Source: Astrocystis sublimbata
Lineage: Eukaryota; Ascomycota; Sordariomycetes; Xylariales; Xylariaceae
Length of the DNA: 64,000 nucleotides
Assembly (NCBI GenBank): GCA_022453515.1
Contig: JAJNNY010000067.1
Coordinates: 124,001-188,000, forward strand
Direction of reading: 5' to 3'
Shown one piece after another: positions 21,277-32,091 of the stretch. Position numbers and translations under genes: made by a program. Under the pieces are notes generated by a model. That model was not told the DNA's origin. It saw only the letters and a list, made by a program, of their open reading frames with translations, and did not search any database. The stretch's first letter is position 1. The number at the start of each line of letters is the position of its first letter.

Positions 21277-24269
21277 TCATGCTAGATGGAACCATAGCGG
21301 TGCATTCTCTGGCCCGACCATCTCCCCATCCATCATCCCATGCATGTAGCACTCGCCCACCAGTTTGCAACGGAGCACTCCTATCTTTTCCGCAACCACC
21401 AGATCCGTCTCCGGCCGCACCAGGTACGGAGCATCACCGCCGTGTACTATCGTCACCACGTCTCCCACCTGTGTCAGCGGCGGCACCATGCCCATATAAC
21501 CCTTCTTTGTCACGCACAGCCTCCTCTTGAACCCAACTCGCAAACTCTCGAAGAAATGTGCTACCATGGGTGCCTGATGGACCGCTCCTGCGATATGTTG
21601 CTCCGCGAGGTCTGCCCCCGAAGTCCCATCGCTGTTCGCGGGCTGTAGGGGTGCGAACGCCGCGATCAAGCCAAGTAAGACATTAAAGAGGGGTACCATC
21701 TCTTCATGCTGACCTAGCTCGTCAAGCCGTTCTTCCCAAGAACGTCCATCGCTCTCGTCAACTGCAAAATTCGGTCGCGGTACACCGTCGTTGGCGAAAG
21801 GCGTCCCCCTGGTCATCAACTCCCACACGTGAGGGTGACCCGATCGGCCGCAAATTACTTCGAATAGAATTTTGTACGTTGACCCTCCACCGATGATTTG
21901 TAGGAAGTTTTGGTTCCAGATGTCGCGCATCTCCGTCACCACCTCGACGCTCATGAATGAACACACTCGCCTTAAATCCAAGCCAGCACCCTTGAGCGAC
22001 TGATATAGTTCGCCGTAGTCGCTTGGCGCCGGCCTTATCATTTCACTGTCTAGCCTCCCCAACAGCCGATCTCCTAGCAACGTACGCCACACAACTTCCT
22101 CCATGGGTTGCCCTGTAGGGTATGGAGTTGGTACGCTGACAGCCAACGCTTCGGCTTCTTCGAACCAGGCGAGCATAGCCAGTGTCATGGCCGTATGCGA
22201 AATCCTCATCGTCTCATCAAACGGCATGTCAAACACAGAGCTGAGTTTGGCCACTTCGTCCACCACAAAGCCTCGAATTCCCAGTACATCATCCTCGACC
22301 ATTCTCACTTCCGGTTTGATGTCGAGGGACGCCCTATACCCAAGCGCGCGGTCACTTTGCTCGAAGTGAGACTGGCCTGGCTTCTCGAGATCTAGGCCAT
22401 TTCCATATTCACCCCATGCCTGTACATGGTAGGAGTACGAGGAGGGCTGAGGATCCGGTCGATCGTCCAATTGAGATATACGAGCATTAGATGCCCAGTC
22501 TGGAACCCACGACGGCAGTTCCTGTAACCGTCGACAATGCCCAACTCCTGCAACTCCCAGGGTGATCAGTTTTCTCGAAGTGCCTTCCACCGTGAAGATA
22601 TATTCAGCCACATCCCTATAAACCTGGATTTCACTTTTGCTGTAGTCTGGCCGTATGAGAGGGTGCTCGGTATCGCGAACCAAACCCAGTAGTGCGAATA
22701 CCTTGTCACGAGGATCCTTGCACTTCATAGTCCGGTAGCTGAGGAGTACGGCTGCTAGGCTATAACAGTGGTCTGTCACCACCAATCCTCTCGACGAAAG
22801 TATGGAACCTGCGTGGCGTATAGTATCCTGGTTGCAGGCGACTATTCCCATTTCTTCAGTCTTTTGGAGAAGACCGATCATCTCCGGGTTTCTCAAGAAT
22901 ATGATAACAGCTTCGAGATCCTCCCACTGTATCACCCGGTTGCCGCATACAATCTGGAGTTTTTGAGCCGAGGCAAGCTCCTGCACTACCCAAAGTCGGT
23001 TGAAATAGTCATTCTCCATGAATCGGGAAAATGCTAACAGACGATGTCGTTGATGCGGTTGCCCATAGAGATGTGCTGCGTGCAACCCAGTCAGCCCGGG
23101 AGTCCGAGCGATCTCGACCAAGAGATCGATCGCAACATCTACATCGGGAGATGGATCAAGCCACAGTGTGGCAGAAAAGGCTCGATGGTATATGTGCCTC
23201 ATGATGCTGACTTGATGAGATTTTTCGATGTTATGGCCCTGATTGATACAAAGATAATCAATCCACAGAAACCGCGGGTCCCACTCGTATCGTAGAGCTT
23301 GAAATATAGTCAACACTTTTTGCGATATTCGTACCAACCGACCATCCACTCTCACTATGGCCTGCTCGTGCGTGTCGCCCCAAGTGTACGATATTGCTTC
23401 CCATTTCCAGATCTTTGGATTATCCAGGTCTTTATTCACAAGCTCGAGGCGCACTTCTTCACCCTCTTTACGGGGTAACAGTTTGATCAGTCGGATCACT
23501 TTTCCCGAGGCCAGTTGGCCGCTATCTTCATACAGCGATGCCGTATTCTCGTCGATCTGAGCATCAGACACCATTTCCTGGCTTTCAAGGGCATGATATT
23601 GACTTGAGTGTCGAGTCCGTGAGGCTGTCAGATTATCGAGACCGATCACTATGGCTACTACGCATGTAGTTGCGATAATAGCTTGGGCAAAAGCGGAAAA
23701 TCCCTGGAAAGGTATTGCGCAGAACATGATACTCCAACCTGTTATGCTTAGTATAGCCCAACAGGCAACATACGTCGCAAGCTTGGCGATATTAAGCGAG
23801 ATGGAATAGGTGTCCCACTGGACTCCAGGTATTGTCAGCCAGATGGAGGCGTTCCCGAAGGTCATCAGTGTCGACTTCGTGATGAGATAAGAACCGTAAA
23901 AAGACATCAAGGAAAAGTCCCAATTTCTGTAAAAGCAGAACCAAGCCAATACTAAGGCCAGACTCTGAATAATTGGCCCTCGGACGTCAACCCTCGCACT
24001 TATGGGTATAGAAACGATATACACTATCAACATGACATGTCTTGCTGGGCTTGCTGTGAGACGATCGGCCAGGTAGAGCATCCATGACTGGTCGATAATT
24101 GGGGCAATTGCGTTCACAATAGCCTGATCTACGTGAGAGCAAGAGTTAGTAATAACATAGTCAATTCGTTATCGAGGTGTGCCAAGACAATACCGACTTC
24201 CTACTTGCAAAGGAAACATAGGACACGCAAATACTTACTATAGTCAAACCAAGGGTCCGCTGTATCCAT
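21277..24269 (-). CDS. HET-domain protein with four N-terminal membrane helices
   Basis: Two exons (24239-24269, 21277-24128) give 960 aa with exact phase closure. The 31 nt first exon encodes MDTADPWFDY; the larger open frame begins at a GTG, so this exon is needed. Residues ~40-175 hold about four hydrophobic segments (such as VMLIVYIVSIPIS and AIIATTCVVAIVIGL). The HET domain follows at ~250-410, with WEAISYTWGD, LWIDYLCINQ and KSHQVSIMRHIY. HET domains mediate cell death in fungal allorecognition and act like TIR-type signalling modules; the recognised partner is unknown. The C-terminal ~500 residues resemble the long tails of HET-6-like proteins, with MVPPLTQVGDVVTIVHGG close to the end. 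No intron interrupts the long exon. Confidence 0.88.
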
Positions 24270-25009
24270 CGCGACTTTCTGATGTTCACGACTTCGACTC
24301 GATCACGCCAAAAGTCATCACTTGACATAAAGCACATGCAGAAGACAAGTGTTGGAGCTTACACAGCGATGCGCTTCTTATTAGTATCTGGAAGCGCGGG
24401 GCCATGAGGTTACCTCAATGAGTGCCGAGATAGCTAAGCATGGCTCAGCTTTCAGCTCTATGCACGACAGAGACAATCTACCCCAGATCTTGATCTAATC
24501 AACCCCACTACTACGCATCGCTATGAGGTTCTGGTTGGCCTCAAATTCTAGGCTACGTACAAAATACTATGTACAAGCTGTAGGTGGGTTGGATTATGGT
24601 GAGACAAGCCACAGTCCGGCACACGATATGAACCGTCTCAACCGTTTAGCTTGCCTTAGTGCTGACACTCTCGAGGGCTGTGAAGCTAGGTAACCTTAGT
24701 GACGTACTTGGTCTTAGTTACCATATACAAGTATAAATCGCTGGCCGAAATACGACTGGAATCTGACGGATAATTCATACAATTACACTGATACTAATCT
24801 TGAGACTAGACTCTACGTGACGGGTTTATCTTCTCTGGTCTTTCGCGCCTAAAGACAGGCATCTGCACAATTCAATGTTTTACAGCTGGTCGAGCAATCT
24901 GTTATACATGGCTCAGAGCTACAGACACAATATTAGGACAACGTCTTTACTCCATTCGATTGAATCATGCGATTGACTGTTGACCATATACACAACCGAG
25001 ACCACGGAA
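24270..25009. other. Intergenic region between HET and cip1-like genes
   Basis: 740 bp covering the HET promoter and the 3' flank of the Cip1-like gene. No gene or notable repeat is seen. Confidence 0.45.
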
Positions 25010-25831
25010 TTAGCACCCAACACGAGACGAGCTAATCTCAATATCATCGTACCAGAACGTGTTCGCATCGCCCCCGTAGGACTCCCAACCAAAGTAGACG
25101 GCCGAGATCTTCGGGACCTGGCCGCTTCTCGTCCACTGGCCTGCATTGGGGTTCGTGCTGTCCTTCGTCACCGTGACGCCTGCGACGGTGTTATTGTTCA
25201 GCCACGTCTCGACGGAGCCGTCGGCGCCCAAGTGATACTCGAAACACTGCCATGAGCCCGTCGGGATCGCGGTAGAGGTGGCAATGCCCTGCGGCGACAG
25301 GTCCGGCAGAGTCGCATCGTCTGACTCCCGGTTGTACATCAGGATCTTGCTCTGTCCGCCAATGCGCAGGTGTTTCTTGGCGCCTTGCGCAGAGTCGGGC
25401 ATCGTGATGAAGCTGACGTGCGAGTCCGTGAAGGCTTTGGAAGTTTTGCTGGTGGTAGGGAGAAGCCGTCAGTAATTATACCCCCCCCCCCCCCCCCCCC
25501 CCCCACGTCATAGTATCCTCTACTTCTTTCGCATGATCTTGTGTATCAGAGTAGGAACTTACAGATATGTCCTGACATATACGTCCCCACTGGGAACCTT
25601 TGTCGTGCCGAAAAAGATATGCCCGCAATACCCACCAGCACCATCGACCCTGATGGAGTTCTTGCCGCTGTGAGCTGTCGAGCTGTCGAGCGAGACCTTG
25701 CCGCCCTGGCTGCAGTCAAGCGCGTAGGTTGGCCATGCTGCCTCATCCCATCCGTCCTCGAAGTCTGATGAGACCTGGCCGAGGGAGAAGGGAAGAAGGG
25801 CTAGAGCAATGGCGGCGGTTTTTCCGAGCAT
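25010..25831 (-). CDS. cip1: Secreted Cip1-like protein
   Basis: Two exons (25563-25831, 25010-25448) give 235 aa. A signal peptide is evident (MLGKTAAIALALLPFSLGQ). The body matches the family of Trichoderma reesei Cip1: FITMPDSAQGAKKHLRIGGQ, NRESDDATLPDLSPQGIA, GSWQCFEYHLGADGSVETWL, and the ending ISSSRVGC. Cip1 is co-regulated with cellulases and has a jelly-roll fold like some polysaccharide lyases; a glycan-degrading or glycan-binding role outside the cell is inferred. No separate cellulose-binding module is present, unlike T. reesei Cip1. The 114 bp intron carries 24 consecutive C on the plus strand (G on the sense strand), unusual for a spliced intron and prone to sequencing slippage. 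Confidence 0.9.
25481..25504. repeat. 24 nt poly-C tract inside an intron
   Basis: Uninterrupted run of 24 C on the plus strand, within the only intron of the Cip1-like gene. As sense-strand RNA it is poly-G and could form a G-quadruplex. Its length may vary or be misassembled. Confidence 0.9.
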
Positions 25832-26495
25832 TTTGACAAATCGGTCTCTAAGTAGAAAGTGGTAATTAATTTGATTCGACTCACAGTGAAATGGAATCTT
25901 CAAAAGTCCGAGTGCGAATTCAGCTGATTTAAAGAACGTCGATTCGGAGCCCAAGGCTCCGTTGTATACTATTGATGATCCACGCTTCCGCTGCACCCCT
26001 GGATCGTACCCCAAAAGTTCGGAACATCTGCCCTCAGTTCCTCGAACCTGCAACTGGCTCTCTCGATAATTAAGCGCATAGCTATGGGACTTTATCGAAG
26101 CTGTCAATATCAAACGTTTCCACTGTCATTCATGTTCATCCATTGGTTCAACCATAATCGTCCATGTACTCCACTTCGCGACTTCTTGCAACATGTTATA
26201 ATTCAAGGAAATGATGAGAAAGCAAGACGGAATTAAGCAATCGTTGGCCTTGCAACAGTAAAGTATTAGAAAGTCAATAGAAATCACTAGTATTGTTGTC
26301 GCAGTCGAGCCTCTAACCCTTTCCGAGGGCACGTAAAGGGGGCTACCAGGCATTTATTATGTGCGCAGTCGTCGGCCCAAAGCTAGGGCGGAAAGAGAAT
26401 CCAAAGAGCAATATGCTTTACATTCATTCATATTCTCAGCGGCCCCAATGATTGCGGCGTGTGAACAAAGATGCTATGCACATCTCAACAACTAC
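25832..26495. other. Promoter of the cip1-like gene
   Basis: 664 bp between the Cip1-like start and the 3' end of the methyltransferase gene. No open frame of note is seen. Confidence 0.45.
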
Positions 26496-27505
26496 CTACC
26501 GAACCCGACACAAGATCTCACCACTAGGTATTATAATAAACGCGCCCTCCTCCCGACCCCATCTCCTCCACGTCTCCGAGATACCGTCCAGATCCTCCTG
26601 GCTCGCAAAGCCGTTCTCCAGCGCCGTCTTTGCATAACTCGACTTGAGCGCCCTCTCAGCCCACGAATCCCCCCACACCAGGGCCTCCTCATCCTGGTAA
26701 TTCCACAGCCCCCACGAGAAAGTAATGTCTTCATAATTAAGCCCCGCCTCCTTCGCCCAGCTCTTGACATACCGCCCCGCCTTGGGCTGCGCGCCGTTCG
26801 CAGCGAAACAGGCCATGTGCACCTCCTCCCACTTCTTGACGCCAGGGAGTTCGGGGTAGTAGACCAATGCGCTATAATCGACTTCGCGGGCCGCCACGAG
26901 CCCGCCTTGGCGCGTCACCCGCGCCATCTCGCGCAGGATCGCCACGGGGTCCGCGACGTGGTGCAGCACTTGGTGGCAGTATACGATGTCGAAGGAGCCG
27001 GAGCTGAAGGGCAGTTCGTTGGCGTCGTGGCGCTGGAATGTTAGGTTGCTGTTAGAACCCGAACCGACGCCGCGCGAGCGCGCGAGGTCTTGGGCTTGGG
27101 CGACTACGGAGGAGGAGGTGTCGATGCCGACTACTGAGCCTTGGGGCACGAGTTGTGCTACTGTGGGAGGGGTCAGTTCGCCTGTGCCCATTTAAGTGCC
27201 ATTTGAAAGAGGGGAAAGACGCAAGAAGGAAATTTACTTACAGTCGATTGTTATTGAGCCGGGCCCGCATCCCACATCGAGGATTCGGTGGTGTGGCTCT
27301 ATGTGTGGTAGTAGGAACGCTGTCGAGTTCTGGGCTGTGCGGCGGGCATGCGATTGAACGACTGAGGCGTGGTGCCCGTGGAGGTAAGTAGCTCTGAGAA
27401 ATTTATATTATTAGAAAGAGATCTCCTAACTAAGAAGTATAATAATGGAATGAATTACATGAAAAGGCTTAGAATTGTAAACTGAAGTACTTACTGCTCT
27501 GGCAT
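26496..27505 (-). CDS. SAM-dependent methyltransferase (UbiE/Coq5-like fold)
   Basis: Three exons (27495-27505, 27242-27393, 26496-27181) give 282 aa. The first exon is only 11 nt (ATGCCAGAGCA). Protein reading after splicing: MPEQATYLHGHHASVV, then motif I ILDVGCGPGS at ~40-50, GSVVGIDTSSSVV (motif II acidic residue), FDIVYCHQVLHH (motif IV) and VTRQGGLVAAREVDY. The class I fold is clear. The GHHASVVQSHARRTAQN opening is typical of a large fungal group of small-molecule methyltransferases; the substrate cannot be told. No signal peptide or membrane segment is seen. Its neighbours do not form a pathway, so a stand-alone cytosolic role is likely. Confidence 0.87.
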
Positions 27506-28217
27506 GATTTCTCGGGACACTTATAATGAATAGGTTGGTCCAGGTTAGATAACAAATAACAAGATGTTTAATAGTAAATAAGAGGCACGACTTGCTTGCC
27601 ACACCAATGGAAATTCCCCTTGAGTTCTGCGCGAAGCCTTGTATTTGTATTCCAAAGTGCAACAGCAAATCGAAGACCATTCGACCCCTTAGTATGGACG
27701 CCGTATGTCGTTATGGAGCGTGGTCCGCGATCGGAGAGGCCGATATCGCAGCTTCACCTGCCTGCCTTGCAAAGCTGCCTGGGTTGGGGAGCATCGGATC
27801 GGCTCAAGTAGCAAAGTATTGTCTTTCAAACTGAAATCACTGCCAGAGGCTAGGTAACAAAGAGGTTTGGGGCTTCCGCGTTACGCAGCTCTCATCTTTT
27901 AATTCATGGGTACAAACGCAGGCTTCAAGCTAACGTGGGGTCTCGTTGACGCCATCGCAGTTCGGTATTTCTACTTGAGTAGTCAAGTGCTAACCGGCAT
28001 TCATACATGTATTTGGGGGGAAAAAAGAAAATGAGAATAGGAGAGCTAATTTGATGTTTGAAAACACGCACGGCAGAGGACGCGATTACATTGCGTTGTG
28101 TTGTATTGTGGTAGAAGCTGTAGCCGTGAAAGTCCACCTGAAATTGGCAAATGGTGCTACGACTCAAGAATTCGTATTAGATCATGAAATAATATAGACC
28201 TTCAAGCCATTAATATA
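27506..28217. other. Intergenic region between methyltransferase and GH16 genes
   Basis: 712 bp; AT-rich parts and no convincing gene. Short frames on both strands lack conserved character. Confidence 0.45.
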
Positions 28218-29393
28218 TCACATTACGGCACCATCAACACAATGCGGCCAGTCATGGTCAAACCTCGCCCACCCCCCCTCCGGCGCCTCGCACATCTGTA
28301 GATTGTGCACAATCATATCATACGCACCGTCCCGCGGTATCTTGCCCTGGCAGACATTGCCACCCATCGCAACGTTCAGCAACACGACCCAGTCCTCAAC
28401 CGGCCTCGTGCCGGGCGGCATGAGATTCTTCATGACGGGTCTCCCATCGATATACCACATCAACCGCCCTCCTCCCTCGCTCTTGCCGTCCCCGCGCACC
28501 CCGGCCCTGCTGCACTGCCACACGAAGTCGTAACGGATGGCGCGCCGCGGCATGTCCGGGATATGCGTGCCCCGGACAAGATGTTTCTGGGCGTCTTCGC
28601 CGTTGTAGAAGCCCCAGTGCAGACAGCTGTGATTCTCGCAGTCGCCGTTCCAGCTCTCGGCGATGTCGACCTCGCCCTCATGCGGCCAGACGAAGGGCTC
28701 GCGCGGGAGGAGCCAGAAGGCCGGCCAGATGCCCTCGGCGCAGGGCAGCGTGAGCCACGCCGTCAGACACCCGTCGCGACGGCCCAGGGTCGCCCGGCTG
28801 ACGAGCCGCGCCGAGGTGTGCCGCTGCTCCGGGTCCGGGTGCTGGGACTTCGATATGGCGCGCAGGATTAGCTTGCCGTCGGGCGTGTGAAAGCTGTTCT
28901 CGTGGGACGACGAGTAGTTCTCTAGCTCGTTGTTGCCCCAGCCGTATGGGTCGCCGTGGCCTTGCTTCTGGTCCCATTCGTGAGATACTGGGATGCTCGG
29001 GTTGAAGTCGGGGCGCCAGTAGACTCTCGGGCCATTGGACTCCGGAGGTGGTGGTGCACCACCGCCACTGCCACCACCACCTGGTCTAGAGTGCGAAGGG
29101 ATTGGGGGTGGCCCGCCCGGGCGCGTGTTGAAGTTTGGTGGGGGAGGACCGGGTGGTGGCGGATGCTGCTGCCATTGTTGCCCGTGAGGGGGGCCTTGTG
29201 GAGGAGGTTGCCACTGTCCTGGGGGTGGCTGCTGCCATTGCCCTTGAGCCTGGTGCTGTCCCGGATAACCCGAATGCTGTTGCTGGGGATTATATCCAGA
29301 GCCTTGCTGTTGTGAGTTCTGGCCGAAGGGTAGAATGTTATGTTTCTTATTCAGCTCCTCGGCCTTCCCCTTCATCTTGTCAAAGAACGACAT
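28218..29393 (-). CDS. GH16 glycosidase-fold protein lacking a signal peptide
   Basis: Single exon, 391 aa. Residues 25-120 are a Gln/Pro/Gly-rich tract (QQQPPPGQWQPPP-like). The GH16 domain follows: WGNNELENYSSSHENSFHTP, then GIWPAFWLLP and the catalytic signature GEVDIAESWNGD with E241, D243 and E246 as expected nucleophile, assisting residue and acid/base. This resembles the laminarinase-like beta-1,3-glucanase branch. The start MSFFDKMKGKAEELNKKH is charged, so there is no classical signal peptide; the protein may be cytosolic, leave by an unconventional route, or lack an undetected upstream exon. No transmembrane segment is seen. The domain call is strong, the location is open. Confidence 0.87.
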   Translation of the reverse strand: MSFFDKMKGKAEELNKKHNILPFGQNSQQQGSGYNPQQQHSGYPGQHQAQGQWQQPPPGQWQPPPQGPPHGQQWQQHPPPPGPPPPNFNTRPGGPPPIPSHSRPGGGGSGGGAPPPPESNGPRVYWRPDFNPSIPVSHEWDQKQGHGDPYGWGNNELENYSSSHENSFHTPDGKLILRAISKSQHPDPEQRHTSARLVSRATLGRRDGCLTAWLTLPCAEGIWPAFWLLPREPFVWPHEGEVDIAESWNGDCENHSCLHWGFYNGEDAQKHLVRGTHIPDMPRRAIRYDFVWQCSRAGVRGDGKSEGGGRLMWYIDGRPVMKNLMPPGTRPVEDWVVLLNVAMGGNVCQGKIPRDGAYDMIVHNLQMCEAPEGGWARFDHDWPHCVDGAVM

Positions 29394-32091
29394 GTTGTCA
29401 ATGACCTACCTGCGGTACGGTATCGCTATGCTATCCAACCGGTGAATTAAGTGAGACGAGATCAAGTAGGTCGTGATGCTTTTCTAGATCCACACTGCGC
29501 CTACCAATGTAATGGTGTTGTGTTTTTGAGCCACACCACAAAGCTGTAGCTCTATTGCCAAGTCCTTGAGGTCATCACGAATGGTAGCGGGGTCTCGTCA
29601 TCTCGCATAAGAGTGCACAGTGTCTACTACACAGTTTCCTTGAGCAGGCCACAGCTGTGTCGTCAACATTGCATGAGACAGATCTTTCTTTCTCTGGCAA
29701 CCCGTCGGATATGTCATGTTGTAGAATTCCGGAAAAATCGCGTAGCAGGTATACCATAGATATGAGTATTCTCAAACGTTAGGTAAAAAGAAAAGTAAAA
29801 AACCCAGCTTGGCGTACTTTCGGTGGAAAATAGCATGTTGAAATGCTTTATGCACTCAGCTCCTATGGAAGCTTGAAGTCAAACCCATAATTTTGTTTCC
29901 CGAAACACCGCAATCAAAGTACACGCAGTTTAAAGAGCGGTATGCCGGCTGCTTAAATATATTTCCATAAAGACCCGGCAACGATTAATACCCTATCGTT
30001 GCGGTGTAGAGTAGGTTATTGTGAGATCGGTCCCCTCATGATGGAGCTACTTAAGATGGTGGCAATTGCTGGGATATTTTGCGGGCTTGCATCCAAGCAG
30101 CTGTGGCAAGAAAGTCGTATGTCCGCTTCAACTGCATGAATACCAAATGTACATATCATGCGGTCAGGCGAACGCGTCCGATTAGGGAAACAGACTGAAT
30201 CAGTTTCTTCGGTTGGCAGGGTTCTGGTCAGGGTTACCATGTGGTTCGTGGTGTGGCTGAGAAACGTGAAGGCTCCGACCAATCACTGTTCCCCAAACTG
30301 GGCAAGGAGCGTCTCCCGTCGCTGCTGTGGTGGTGCTGCATTCGGAGCTAAGGGTTGTCGTCTGGCCTGGTGTCGACGCTGCGATGCGTCAATGCAGCAG
30401 CTGATACAGGCGGGTGAGCGACCGGCGTCATCGGGAGTGTTCACCACGGCCATGCACGGGTGGAGCAAGATGATATATCGGCTACGTCGAGCTGCCTGTC
30501 TCGCGCTGTGCAGCAAGCAAAGCAGAACGAAGCATCCATCCACGATGTAGTAACGTGTGGCCAATGAGCACGAGAGGGTATCGCGAAGGACGAGAGGCTC
30601 GAGAGGCAACTATTCGTCTAGAGCTGCACCTAACGGTAGATGCCTCACTCTAGAGCCGCGGCCCCTGCCCGAGCCCCTGTCGAGGCCCCCCTCGGCCCCT
30701 GTCCACCTGGGCAGGCCCTCTAGTGCGGATCTGCAGTTGGTACCGATAGCACCAGGCATTGTGATACTGACGAGTAGGTACCTAGCGAGCGCTAGCAATT
30801 GGAAAAATAGCTGAGAGCTCCGAGGTTGGAAAGAGCCCTCGACAGCCCTGCTCTGCTGCCCTGCTCAACCCGAAGAGGTACTAGAGCTAAGGTTGTCATT
30901 GTCAGGCTCAGTGTGACCCGCTCAGCATCCGAGATGACCTACGATTTAGCAGCCGAATGGGAAGGATAATCATCGACTCCTTCCGTCGACCTGCGTCCAA
31001 CTTCTGAACTTCTCATATGTTTTTTTGGCCATCGTCCCACCCGTCTGTCCCCGACGTTCTTGCGGTGTTTCTGTGCAGTCCTACCCTACCTGGTCTGGGA
31101 CATACATACATCTATGTACGGTACCGACTTGCAGCCCACGACCTACTGTACATGCACTAGTGGTGCAGCGACCTGTCGTCACCGTCGATTTAAGTAGCCG
31201 CTTCAAGTAACTTGATCACACCTACGCTAGCTAGCCGGTAGCGTACTATCGTCCTAGCTTGGCCGTGCTTGGGTACAGGTAGGTGCTGTGCTGCCCTGTC
31301 AACCAAGCTGCAAGCTGCAACAACGCCTGTCCAACCCCAAGCCGAGCTTTCCTCGACCTGCACACCCACCTGGGCATACATAGTACACCAATTCGTGCAT
31401 CGTACAGGCACACCATCAGGTGGTCAACACTCTCCGCGACTCCTGCCATCCTGCCTGCGCACCTCCTCCCTCCAACAACCCGAATAGCCGCAGCGTCCTC
31501 GAGTAGGGTTGCAGGTGGTGCCCTTGCCTGTGTTGCCTGTTGCTCGATTCCAAGCTCGACACCGCTCAGCACCCGCACCCGCACCTTCACCGTCCTCGTA
31601 TCGTCATCGTCACTGTCGAATCCGTCGCTACTGCCGCTGTCGCTCTCATTGAGCCTCTCTGTATCGGTGTCTATCAGTTCCTGACACGGAACTAACCGCC
31701 CCATCCGCTTGAACGCCGTGGCAAGCTCCACCCACTTGCTTTGCACAGCTTTGGTCCTGGCTTCGATCGTCGGCATCGAACTTATTATCTTTTGCATCGA
31801 CGCCTGAACGTCTCGACCTAGCACATCATCCCGCCTTGGCTTGTTGTCTGCTATTGTGTCTCACTACGTTCGACCGGCCGCCTTCCGACCGACTACTATT
31901 GTTCTCCAACCACTGCTTGACGATTCGATACCGTTTCCTGTTCGCTACGTCTTATTTTGTGACCATTACCGACCGGTCATCACAACCTTCGTCGGAGATC
32001 CCCTCGACGCTGCCACCGCTCCTGGGCGCGTCTACCCGCTCACGGGGTGCTCTTGTTCATCCAGTGTAATTTCAAACCAATACATACTACA
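29394..32091. other. 2.7 kb gene-free region upstream of vac8
   Basis: Contains the GH16 promoter and a long upstream region of vac8. From about 31250 to 32090 the plus strand is strongly C/T-rich, typical of fungal promoters and leaders. A minus-strand frame at 31246-31824 has an acidic Ser/Asp stretch but begins at GTG and has no splice support. TAGGTACCTA occurs near 30775. Confidence 0.45.

Noticed and set aside
31246..31824. 192-codon minus-strand frame with an acidic Ser/Asp stretch upstream of vac8
   Set aside because: It opens at GTG rather than ATG, has no splice support, and is the complement of a C/T-rich vac8 promoter, which favours chance open frames.
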